This document shows positions 53,290 through 61,396 of a stretch of DNA of 64,000 nucleotides, in pieces. The first letter of the stretch is position 1; each line of letters begins with the position of its first letter. The position numbers were made by a program, and so were the translations under genes. The DNA comes from Pseudomonas congelans (lineage in GTDB: Bacteria; Pseudomonadota; Gammaproteobacteria; Pseudomonadales; Pseudomonadaceae), in assembly GCF_900103225.1 (NCBI RefSeq), contig NZ_FNJH01000006.1, positions 186,001 through 250,000 of the forward strand, written 5' to 3'. Below the pieces are notes generated by a model, which saw only the letters and a list, made by a program, of their open reading frames with translations, did not search any database and had not been told where the DNA came from.

Positions 53290-53504
53290 CGGAGCGCTCA
53301 TGGTTATCCACAAGTCTTTGTGGGAGCGACCGGGGCGGCGATCCGCATTGCTCGCGAAGACGGTATTTCAGTCGATGCATTTTCGACGATTATGATGACC
53401 CTTTCGCGAACAAGCGAAGCGTCGCCCGGTTCGCTCCCACGGCCTCCGGCCAGAATCAAAAGCGGACTTGTATGTAGCGCTGAACGCGGAGCGTGGGGAC
53501 GATA
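53290..53504. repeat. Composite REP element, copy 2
   Basis: The right arm (53401-53468) matches the right arm of copy 1 at 48,611 with about five differences over 68 bases, in the same orientation. The left arm is 53319-53359. The spacer (53360-53400) matches copy 1 only as the reverse complement: its core TCGATGCATTTTCG is the reverse of CGAAAATGCATCGA in copy 1. No gene lies in 53266-53520. Confidence 0.85.
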
Positions 53505-53520
53505 GTTATATCCAGATCAC

Positions 53521-54510
53521 TCAAAACGGCTTGAACAGCACCGCCTGGCCTTCTGGTGAAGTAAAGATCCCGTCGCCGTTGTGGCCGACCTTCGGCACGA
53601 TCACCAGACGCTGGTTCAGCCCTTCCGGGTGACGCTTCTGCAGATAGTTGAAGTAGTTCTGCCCGCGAATCAGGCGGTAGGCGCCTTGCGCTTCGGCGGC
53701 ACAGGTCTTGTCCAGCGCCGGGTGGTTGCGGTCGGTGTCCAGCTCGCCCATCAGGTAGGTGATGTCGCGTTTCACGTAATTCTTCTCGATGTCAGCCGGC
53801 TTTTCCTTCCCCGAATAGAACGGCATCTTGTTGAGGCCGTATTTCCAGTCGTTGAAGTTCGGGCAGCTCTGCGCGGTTACCGGTTCAGGCCGTTCCGCGT
53901 CAAAGTAAGCATAGGACGACGGATTGGCGATCACGTAGCGCAGTTTCACCCCTTCGCGTTGCAGCAGGGCGTCTTCCTTGCCGCCGATCATCGCGTAGCG
54001 CTGCACCACCTGGGCACCACCGGAGTGCCCGGCAATGACGATTTCCTTCAGGTTGGGGAACAGTTTGCTGTCGCTCAGGCGCTTGAGGATGTGGTCCAGC
54101 ACCAGAAACGAGCTGACCGGCTTTGGATCGGTGGAGGTTGCGCCCTCCATCCAGCTGTTCTGGCGCCAGCGCAGTATCGAGTCCGGCAAGTGGTGCGCGA
54201 CGATATCCCTTTCATCCAGAAATTGCGGAGCGATCAGCAAAGTCTTGCCGCGCTCTCTGGACTGGTTGGCTGCACGTTCGATGCTGCGCAGGTAGGTTTG
54301 CGCATTGCGCAGGCGACCGTGCAGGACGATCACCACGCGCTCGATCTTCGGTTTGGGGTGTACCCACTCCTGGCTCAACCCGAGGGTCGCTTCGGCACCA
54401 TTGATGGCGAGGCGATCCGGGCTGATGGAATTGACCGCTTGATCCTCGGCATGCGCCCCGAGGCTCACGAAGGCAGTGCTCAACAACAGGACCAGAAGCG
54501 GTTTAATCAT
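53521..54510 (-). CDS. Exported alpha/beta hydrolase
   Basis: A 329-residue protein with a signal peptide (MIKPLLVLLLSTAFVSLGAHA) and an alpha/beta hydrolase fold: the oxyanion region VIVLHGRLRN and the nucleophile elbow GHSGG (Ser in IVIAGHSGGAQVVQRYA). A C-terminal histidine (PKVGHNGDGIF) probably completes the triad. Probably periplasmic; the substrate is unknown. The longer frame to 54663 has no signal peptide at its start and overlaps ypfJ. Confidence 0.85.
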   Translation of the reverse strand: MIKPLLVLLLSTAFVSLGAHAEDQAVNSISPDRLAINGAEATLGLSQEWVHPKPKIERVVIVLHGRLRNAQTYLRSIERAANQSRERGKTLLIAPQFLDERDIVAHHLPDSILRWRQNSWMEGATSTDPKPVSSFLVLDHILKRLSDSKLFPNLKEIVIAGHSGGAQVVQRYAMIGGKEDALLQREGVKLRYVIANPSSYAYFDAERPEPVTAQSCPNFNDWKYGLNKMPFYSGKEKPADIEKNYVKRDITYLMGELDTDRNHPALDKTCAAEAQGAYRLIRGQNYFNYLQKRHPEGLNQRLVIVPKVGHNGDGIFTSPEGQAVLFKPF

Positions 54511-54514
54511 GTGC

Positions 54515-55408
54515 TCAGAGACTCTTGGCGGCGAATGTATCGCATTGATTGATTTGGCCTTGGGCAAAGCCTGCCTTGAACCAGCGTACACGCTGTGCAG
54601 ACGTACCGTGAGTGAACGAGTCCGGAGCGACTCGACCACTGCTTTGCTGTTGCAAGCGATCATCGCCGATAGCGTTGGCCGCGTTCAATGCTTCTTCAAT
54701 ATCACCCGGCTCGAGCCAGTTCAAACGATTTTGTGCGTTGTACGCCCAAACACCGGCAAAGCAGTCCGCCTGCAGCTCCTGGCGGACCAGTAAACCGTTG
54801 GCTCCTTCCATTTTCTGTCCGGATTGGCGAGCCTTGTCGACCTTGGCGGAAATGCCCAGCAGGGTCTGCACATGGTGCCCGACTTCGTGAGCGATCACGT
54901 AAGCCTGGGCGAAGTCGCCAGCGGCAGAAAAGCGCTGGGCCATTTCACGGAAGAACTCCATGTCCAGATAGACCTGCTGGTCAGCCGGGCAATAGAACGG
55001 ACCGGTTGCCGAGGTGGCGCGACCACAGGCTGAGTTGACCTGACCGCTGAACAGCACCAGCGTAGGGTCCTTGTATTCGCGACCGTTCTGGGCGAACACG
55101 GCACGCCAGGTGTCTTCAGTATCGCCAAGGATGCTGCGCACGAATTCGGCCTGCTGGTCGTTGGCCGGCGGCGCTTCACGCGTTTGCGCGCTGGGTGGGG
55201 CGCTTTGCTCGGTCACTTGTCCGGTCAGTTGCCCGAGAATCTGCATCGGGTCCTGGCCGGTCAGCAGGCCGATGGCGACGATGATCACGATGCCGCCGAT
55301 ACCCAGCCCCTTGCCGCCGATGCGCATGCCACCGCCACCACCGCCACTGCTGCCGCCATCGCGCGCATCGACTACGTTGTCGCTACGTCGGCCTTTTTTC
55401 CAGAGCAT
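54515..55408 (-). CDS. ypfJ: YpfJ-family neutral zinc metallopeptidase
   Basis: A 297-residue protein. After a basic start (MLWKKGRRSDNVVDARDGG) and a glycine run (residues 18-28) comes one membrane helix (IGGIVIIVAIGLLT). The zinc-binding HEVGHH lies at residues 174-179, and the family's RQELQADCFAGVWA provides the third ligand (Glu). Location is probably the periplasmic face of the inner membrane. The gene ends 4 bases before the exported hydrolase begins (start 54510), so they form one transcript. Confidence 0.9.
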   Translation of the reverse strand: MLWKKGRRSDNVVDARDGGSSGGGGGGMRIGGKGLGIGGIVIIVAIGLLTGQDPMQILGQLTGQVTEQSAPPSAQTREAPPANDQQAEFVRSILGDTEDTWRAVFAQNGREYKDPTLVLFSGQVNSACGRATSATGPFYCPADQQVYLDMEFFREMAQRFSAAGDFAQAYVIAHEVGHHVQTLLGISAKVDKARQSGQKMEGANGLLVRQELQADCFAGVWAYNAQNRLNWLEPGDIEEALNAANAIGDDRLQQQSSGRVAPDSFTHGTSAQRVRWFKAGFAQGQINQCDTFAAKSL

Positions 55409-55578
55409 GTCGGATCCCTCTTCTTTTCGTGCAATGAGTGTCGCTGCTGATACGCGAATACGCCAGTCCGGCGTTCCGGCCAGCGTCGTGTGCAGAATGC
55501 GAGGGTATAGAGGTGTAACGGGGCTGATTGGTTCGCGCAAGCTGTGCCGTGGCTGTGTTTTGCTGAAACCTGCCGCTG

Positions 55579-56880
55579 TCAGGCCTGTTTCACGGGCTGC
55601 GCGTTGAGCACGTCCGGCGGCGAGGCGTCGGCAAAACGGTCGACCTGGCGCAACGATTTGAAGCCCGTCATCCAGGCGCCGACCACGCCCAGCGTGCAGA
55701 CACCCCCCATAATTGCGGCAGGGATTGCGCCGACCAGCGAGGCGCTGGTGCCGGCGCGGAACTCGCCCAGCTCGTTGGAGGAGCCGATAAACAGCATGTT
55801 TACGGCATTGACCCGGCCGCGCATGTTGTCCGGCGTCGAGAACTGCACCAGCGCCGAACGGATGAACACGCTGACCATGTCCGCCGCGCCCGCGATCAGC
55901 AGGGCCAGGCACGACAGCCAGAACAGTGTCGACAGTGCAAACACCAGATTCGCCACGCCGAACAGGCCGACGGCGAGAAACATGGTCATGCCGACGTTGC
56001 GCTGCAGCGGGCGCATGCTCAGGTAAATACCGACGCCCAGTTCCCCGAGGCTCATCGACGCGCGCAGCATGCCCAGCCCTTGCGGCCCCAGGTGCAGCAC
56101 CTCATGGGCGTAGATCGGCAGCAGCGCCACTACGCCGCCGAGCAGCACGGCGAACAGGTCCAGCGAAATGGTGCCAAGGATGATCGGCCGCGAGCGAATG
56201 AAGGCAATGCCCGCGGTGAACCGGCCCCAGGCGCTTGAGCCCAGTTCCACCGGCTTGCCGGCAAAGGGCGTTGCCACGGGGGCGAGAAACAGGATGCCGG
56301 CTATGAAAGCTGCGACGCAGACCGAATAGGTCAGCTCTGCGCCGCCCAGCCAGTACAGATAGCCACCGATCAGCGGGCCACCGACGGTCGAACAGCGCAT
56401 GATCACGCTGTTGGTGGCGATGGCCGAGGCCAGTTGGTCGCGCGGGACAATCTGCGGCAACAGACTTTGCAGCGCCGGACCGGTAAAGGCGCGGGCGCAG
56501 CCGTACAGCATCAGCGCGCCGTAGATCAGCCGCAGGTCTTGCAGCTTCAGCGCCGAGAACACCAGCAGAATGACGCCACAGATCGCCTGCACACCCCAGC
56601 TGAACATCAGGATGACCTTGCGGTTGTAACGGTCGATCAGGTCCCCGGCAGGCATCAATAGCAGCAACATGGGAATGAACTGGACAAGACCCACATAGGC
56701 CAGCGCCATCGGCTCACGGGTCATGTCATAGACCTGCCAGGCAACGACCACGGCCTGAATCTGCATGGCAAACACGGCCATCAGACGCGAGAGGATAAAA
56801 CTGACGAAGCCGGGCTGGCTGGACAACTTGACCGGGGCAGAAGGCGCGGAAGACTCGGAGCTCAAGAAAAAGGATCCCAT
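55579..56880 (-). CDS. MFS exporter, EntS-like
   Basis: A 433-residue permease with twelve predicted membrane helices. AGDLIDRYNRKVILM is the loop 2-3 MFS motif and RAFTGPALQSLLPQIVPRDQL is typical of the EntS/enterobactin-exporter group (MFS_3). No siderophore genes are nearby, so a siderophore role is not supported; general efflux is as likely. Start MGSFFLSSESSAPS. The 170 bases before ypfJ hold no gene, and downstream of its promoter region lies a large REP array. Confidence 0.88.
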   Translation of the reverse strand: MGSFFLSSESSAPSAPVKLSSQPGFVSFILSRLMAVFAMQIQAVVVAWQVYDMTREPMALAYVGLVQFIPMLLLLMPAGDLIDRYNRKVILMFSWGVQAICGVILLVFSALKLQDLRLIYGALMLYGCARAFTGPALQSLLPQIVPRDQLASAIATNSVIMRCSTVGGPLIGGYLYWLGGAELTYSVCVAAFIAGILFLAPVATPFAGKPVELGSSAWGRFTAGIAFIRSRPIILGTISLDLFAVLLGGVVALLPIYAHEVLHLGPQGLGMLRASMSLGELGVGIYLSMRPLQRNVGMTMFLAVGLFGVANLVFALSTLFWLSCLALLIAGAADMVSVFIRSALVQFSTPDNMRGRVNAVNMLFIGSSNELGEFRAGTSASLVGAIPAAIMGGVCTLGVVGAWMTGFKSLRQVDRFADASPPDVLNAQPVKQA

Positions 56881-56970
56881 CGAAGCAGCTGATTCAGGTT
56901 TTTGGTTTATACCCTAGCGTATCGATAGGAAGCTAATAAATATTCTGACAGTTTCGCAGTGACGAGCCCA

Positions 56971-57221
56971 CGCGGAGCGTCGGCACGATAGTTACATCGC
57001 TATCGTTCCTCACGCTCCAGCGTGGGAATGCAGTTCTCGACGCTCTGCGTCGCAAGAGGACGCAGAGCGTCCGGAAAGGCATGCGACGCAGAGCGCCGCA
57101 CGATAGACGAGATTATCGTTCCTCACGCTCCAGCGTGGGAATGCATTTCACGACGCTCCGCGTCGCAAGAGGACGCGGAGCGTCCGGAACGGCATGCCAA
57201 CGCAGAGCGTCGGCACGATAG
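56971..57221. repeat. Tandem REP array
   Basis: Two tandem units, 57001-57106 and 57114-57221 (offset 113 bases), share over 85 percent by eye. Each contains TATCGTTCCTCACGCTCCAG, GGACGC(A/G)(G)AGCGTCCGG and CAGAGCG..GCACGATAG. A partial unit (CGGAGCGTCGGCACGATAG) precedes them at about 56972. It lies between trmA and the MFS gene. Apart from these the 356-base gap is empty. Confidence 0.85.
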
Positions 57222-57236
57222 TCAGTCAGAGGGGCC

Positions 57237-58322
57237 TCAACGCCGAACCAGCAGCACACCCGATTCCATGTGGTGGGTGTACGGAAACTGGTCGAACAGC
57301 GCGCAGCGTTCGACCCGATGGGTGTCGTGCAGTTGGGCAATGTTGGCGGCCAGGGTTTCCGGGTTGCAGGAAATGTACAGAATGCGTTCGAAGCGCCGGG
57401 TCAGTTCGCAGGTGTCCGGGTCCATGCCGGCGCGGGGCGGGTCGACGAACACGCTGCCGAAATCGTAGCTCTTCAAGTCCACACCGTGCAGACGGCGGAA
57501 CGGGCGCACTTCATTCAGGGCTTCGGTGAGTTCTTCGGCTGACAGGCGCACCAGCGTCACGTTGTCCACGCCGTTGTCATCCAGGTTGCTCAGCGCCGCA
57601 TTGACCGAGGTCTTGCTGATTTCGGTCGCCAGCACCTTGCGCACGCGGGTGGCCAGCGGCAGGGTGAAGTTGCCATTGCCGCAATACAGCTCCAGCAGGT
57701 CGTCCTGCCGCTCGCCCAGCGCATCGAAGGCCCAGTTGAGCATCTTGCCGTTCACCGTGCCGTTGGGCTGGGTGAAAGCGCCTTCGGGTTGCCGGTAGCT
57801 GAAGGTGCGGCCAGCCACGTCGAGCTTCTCGGTCACGTAATCATGCCCGATGACCAGCTTCTGGCCTTTGGAACGGCCAATCAGGCTGACGTCCAGTTCG
57901 GCGGCCAGTTGCTCGGCCGCGGCCTGCCATTCGGCGTCCAGCGGGCGGTGATAGCACATAGTGATCATCGCGTCGCCTGCCAGCGTGGTCAGGAAGTCCA
58001 CCTGAAACAGCTTGTGGTTCAACGTCGGGCTGGCTTCCCAGCGTTCGCGCAGCACCGGCATCAGCGCGTTGATGCGCTCGCTGGCGATCGGCAGGCCTTC
58101 AAGCAGGATCGGCGTCCTGTTGTCGCCCGGCGCGAACATCGCGTAGTAGCGCTTCTGGTCTTCGCGCCACAGGCGGAACTCGGCACGCAGCCGATAGTGT
58201 TCGCGTGGCGAGTCGAACACCTGCGGCTCGGGTGCGTCGAAGGGCGCCAGCAACTCGCGCAGGCGGACGGTTTTTTCTTCGAGCTGACGGTCGTAGCTCG
58301 CAGGGTCGAAGGGAACACTCAT
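57237..58322 (-). CDS. trmA: tRNA (uracil(54)-C5)-methyltransferase
   Basis: A 361-residue SAM-dependent methyltransferase that makes ribothymidine at position 54 of tRNAs. The nucleophile Cys319 lies in YISCNPETLAANI and the general base Glu353 in HHMESGVLL. The LYCGNGNFTLPLA SAM motif and the DPPRAGMD segment are present. Its ATG overlaps the stop of the upstream NCS2 permease gene, giving a permease-trmA operon. Confidence 0.96.
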   Translation of the reverse strand: MSVPFDPASYDRQLEEKTVRLRELLAPFDAPEPQVFDSPREHYRLRAEFRLWREDQKRYYAMFAPGDNRTPILLEGLPIASERINALMPVLRERWEASPTLNHKLFQVDFLTTLAGDAMITMCYHRPLDAEWQAAAEQLAAELDVSLIGRSKGQKLVIGHDYVTEKLDVAGRTFSYRQPEGAFTQPNGTVNGKMLNWAFDALGERQDDLLELYCGNGNFTLPLATRVRKVLATEISKTSVNAALSNLDDNGVDNVTLVRLSAEELTEALNEVRPFRRLHGVDLKSYDFGSVFVDPPRAGMDPDTCELTRRFERILYISCNPETLAANIAQLHDTHRVERCALFDQFPYTHHMESGVLLVRR

Positions 58323-59614
58323 GCGTTGAACCAGCCCAGCTTGATCACGAACAGGATCGACAGGATCACCAACGCCGAATTCAGCTCGCGCCAGCGTCCC
58401 GACAGCAGTTTGATCGCTGTCCAGGAAATGAAGCCAAAGGCAATGCCGTTGGCGATGGAGTAGGTGAATGGCATGGCCAGGGCAGTGATGACCACCGGCG
58501 CGGCGACCGTGATGTCATCCCAGTCGATTTCAGCCATGCCGGAGGCCATCAACACCGCGACGAACAGCAGTGCTGGGGCGGTCGCGAAGGCGGGCACGCT
58601 GCCGGCCAGCGGGGCGAAGAACAGCGCCAGCAGGAACAGCACGGCGACCACCACGGCGGTCAGACCTGTGCGGCCACCGGCACTGACGCCCGCAGCCGAC
58701 TCGATGTAGCTGGTGGTGGTCGAGGTGCCCAGCAGGGAACCGGCCATCGCGGCGGTACTGTCGGCGATCAGCGCACGGCCCATCTTCGGCATGTGCCCGT
58801 CCTTGCCCATCAGGCCGGCGCGTTTGGCCACGCCGATCAGCGTACCGGAGTTGTCGAAGATATCGACGAACAGGAAGGCGAAGATGATGCTGACCAGACC
58901 GACGTCCAGCGCACCCATGATGTCCAGTTGCATGAACGTGGGCGCTAGCGAAGGCGGCATCGACACCACACCGCCAAACGGCGAGAAGCCCAGGGCGATG
59001 GACACCAGGGTCACCGCCAGAATGCCGATCAGCACAGCGCCGCGCACTTTGAGGTGATCCAAGGCCACGATCAGAAAGAAGCCCAGCGTGGCAAGTATCG
59101 GGGCGGGCTGCTTGAGGTCACCCATGCCGACCATGGTCGCCGGGTTGCTGACCACGATACCGGCGTTATGCAGGGCGATCAGCGCCAGAAACAGGCCGAT
59201 ACCGGCCGCAATCGCCGAACGCAGGGGCAGGGGAATGCTGTTGATGATCCATTCGCGGATCCGGAAGATCGACAGGATGAAGAACATCACCGCTGAAATG
59301 AACACCGCGCCCAGCGCTACCTGCCAGCTGTGGCCCATGTGCAGGACCACGGTGTAGGTAAAAAAGGCGTTCAAACCCATGCCCGGCGCCAGGGCGATCG
59401 GGTAGTTGGCGATCAGGCCCATCACCGTCGAGCCGATGGCCGCTGCCAGACAGGTGGCGACGAACACGGCGCCCTTGTCCATGCCGGTTTCGCCGAGGAT
59501 GCTCGGGTTGACGAACAGGATATAAGCCATCGCCAGGAAAGTCGTGACGCCCGCAAGAATCTCGGTCCGCACGTTGGTGTTGTGTGCCTTGAGTTGAAAC
59601 AGCCTTTCCAGCAT
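58319..59614 (-). CDS. NCS2 purine permease, AzgA/GhxQ-like
   Basis: A 431-residue permease with about 12-14 membrane helices. The N-terminus MLERLFQLKAHNTNVRTEILAGVTTFLAMAYILFVNP and the SSYIESAAGVSAGGRTGLTA-like segment (TTTSYIESAAGVSAGGRTG) are typical of the AzgA group, which imports guanine, hypoxanthine or adenine with protons. Its stop overlaps the trmA start. Divergent from the PaoA-like gene at 59880, with a 265-base gap that could hold shared control. The true purine is not determined by sequence. Confidence 0.93.
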   Translation of the reverse strand: MLERLFQLKAHNTNVRTEILAGVTTFLAMAYILFVNPSILGETGMDKGAVFVATCLAAAIGSTVMGLIANYPIALAPGMGLNAFFTYTVVLHMGHSWQVALGAVFISAVMFFILSIFRIREWIINSIPLPLRSAIAAGIGLFLALIALHNAGIVVSNPATMVGMGDLKQPAPILATLGFFLIVALDHLKVRGAVLIGILAVTLVSIALGFSPFGGVVSMPPSLAPTFMQLDIMGALDVGLVSIIFAFLFVDIFDNSGTLIGVAKRAGLMGKDGHMPKMGRALIADSTAAMAGSLLGTSTTTSYIESAAGVSAGGRTGLTAVVVAVLFLLALFFAPLAGSVPAFATAPALLFVAVLMASGMAEIDWDDITVAAPVVITALAMPFTYSIANGIAFGFISWTAIKLLSGRWRELNSALVILSILFVIKLGWFNA

Positions 59615-59879
59615 GTCTGGCTCTCCGTGACGCGGCGTGCGTCGTGAATGATCGACTCCAGCAGCAAAGCACAGACTGCAGGGCAGCCCGTTTGATTTTT
59701 GCGGGTCGGAAAAAGCCGCGCATCATACCAGCAGCTTGGCGGGATGGCTGCCTGTGGATGACGGCCTTTCGATGACAAGTACGCTCATCAAGAAAGCCTG
59801 AACGTTGCAAACCTCGCGAAGTCCCACCCCTTAAGACGCATAAAAAGTGCGCTAAGTGACCGCCTACCGTGAGGTTTCC

Positions 59880-60410
59880 ATGAGTGCAACGACCCCGAAC
59901 CCCCAGGACTTCGCTACCCACGCGATTTCCCTGACCCTGAACGGACAGCTCCGCCAACTGGATGTGCTGCCCTGGACCACCTTGCTTGACCTGCTGCGTG
60001 ATCAGCTCGATCTGGTCGGCACCAAGAAAGGCTGCGACCACGGCCAGTGCGGTGCGTGTACCGTACTGCGCGACGGCACGCGCATCAATGCCTGCCTGAC
60101 GCTGGCAATCATGTGTGACGGCGCCGAGCTGACCACCATTGAAGGCCTGGCCGATGGCGACCAGTTGCACCCCATGCAGCAGGCGTTCATCAAGAATGAT
60201 GCATTCCAGTGCGGCTACTGCACCCCGGGGCAAATCTGCTCGGCAGTCGGGCTTGCCAATGAGGGGCGCGCCAGCACGCGTGCCGAGATTCAGGAGCTGA
60301 TGAGCGGTAACCTGTGCCGCTGCGGTGCCTACAGCAATATCCTCGCCGCCGTCGAAGAGGCGCTGCCACAGTTCCACAACGCCGCGCCGAAGCCGGAGGT
60401 GAACGCATGA
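59880..60410 (+). CDS. paoA: Molybdenum hydroxylase iron-sulfur subunit, PaoA/YagT-like, without Tat signal
   Basis: A 176-residue subunit with two [2Fe-2S] clusters. The plant-ferredoxin cysteines are Cys52, Cys57, Cys60 and Cys72; the second cluster has Cys111, Cys114, Cys146 and Cys148 (LCRCGA). The sequence matches PaoA (YagT) of periplasmic aldehyde oxidoreductase. E. coli PaoA has a Tat leader; here the protein starts MSATTPNPQDF and runs straight into the ferredoxin fold, and no Tat signal is coded upstream in frame. That suggests a cytoplasmic enzyme. Its stop overlaps the paoB start. Confidence 0.9.
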   Translation: MSATTPNPQDFATHAISLTLNGQLRQLDVLPWTTLLDLLRDQLDLVGTKKGCDHGQCGACTVLRDGTRINACLTLAIMCDGAELTTIEGLADGDQLHPMQQAFIKNDAFQCGYCTPGQICSAVGLANEGRASTRAEIQELMSGNLCRCGAYSNILAAVEEALPQFHNAAPKPEVNA

Positions 60411-61396
60411 ATCCGTTTACCTACAGCAAGCCGACCGACGTCACCGCTGCGGTCAACCTGAGTGGACCTGCCACACGTTTCATTGCCGGCGGCACCAATC
60501 TGCTCGACCTGATGAAAGAAAACGTTGCCACGCCCGAGCACCTGATCGACATCACCGGCCTGCCTTTAAGGGATGTCAGTGAGACGGCCTCGGGCGGTCT
60601 GATGATCGGTGCGCTGGTCAGCAACGCCGACATGGCCTATCACCCGCTGGTCGAAGCGCGTTACCCGCTGTTGAGCAAAGCCGTGCTGGCCGGTGCTTCG
60701 CCGCAGCTGCGCAACATGGCCAGCACCGGCGGCAACCTGCTGCAACGCACCCGCTGCTATTACTTCTATGACACCGGCGTGCCGTGCAACAAGCGCGAGC
60801 CGGGCAGTGGCTGCCCGGCGCGCACCGGCCTGAATCGCATTCACGCGATCCTCGGTGCCAGCGAAGACTGCGTCGCGACTCACCCGTCCGACATGTGTGT
60901 GGCCCTCGCTGCGCTGGAAGCCGTGGTGCATGTTCAAGGACGTGCTGGCCGCCGCACTATCGAGTTCGCGGATTTCCATCGCCTGCCGGGTGATGCGCCG
61001 CAACGGGACAATCAGTTGGCCGACGATGAGTTGATCGTCGCCGTCGAGCTGCCTGCCAACGGCTTTGTCAGCCATAACGCTTATCTGAAGATCCGTGACC
61101 GTGCGTCCTATGCGTTTGCCCTGATATCGGTCGCTGCCGCCATTGATCTGGACGGCGACGTAATTCGCGAAGTGCGTCTGGCATTGGGCGGCGTCGCGCA
61201 CAAACCATGGCGCGACAAGGCGGTCGAGGCGCTGCTGATCGGCAAGCCGGTCACTCGCGAGAACTTCGCCGCTGCCGCAGACGCCATGCTTGAAGATGCC
61301 CAGCCGCTGGAGCACAACGGTTTCAAAGTCAGACTGGCCCGCCGCGCGATCATCCGTGCCTTGAGCGATGCCGCAACAGGAGGGAGCGCCCAATGA
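60407..61396 (+). CDS. paoB: Molybdenum hydroxylase FAD-binding subunit, PaoB/YagS-like
   Basis: A 329-residue FAD subunit of the CO-dehydrogenase/xanthine-dehydrogenase type. FAD-binding segments are AGGTNLLDLM (residues 27-36) and the ASTGGNLLQRT loop. An insertion carries Cys117, Cys127, Cys136 and Cys155, as expected for the extra [4Fe-4S] cluster of PaoB. The ATG at 60407 overlaps the end of paoA by 4 bases, and the end overlaps paoC by 4 bases. Confidence 0.92.
   Translation: MNPFTYSKPTDVTAAVNLSGPATRFIAGGTNLLDLMKENVATPEHLIDITGLPLRDVSETASGGLMIGALVSNADMAYHPLVEARYPLLSKAVLAGASPQLRNMASTGGNLLQRTRCYYFYDTGVPCNKREPGSGCPARTGLNRIHAILGASEDCVATHPSDMCVALAALEAVVHVQGRAGRRTIEFADFHRLPGDAPQRDNQLADDELIVAVELPANGFVSHNAYLKIRDRASYAFALISVAAAIDLDGDVIREVRLALGGVAHKPWRDKAVEALLIGKPVTRENFAAAADAMLEDAQPLEHNGFKVRLARRAIIRALSDAATGGSAQ

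Noticed and set aside
56971..57221. Repeat array that might look like CRISPR
   Set aside because: Only two full units, repeats are long and palindromic, spacers are 7 bases; no cas genes nearby. These are REP elements.
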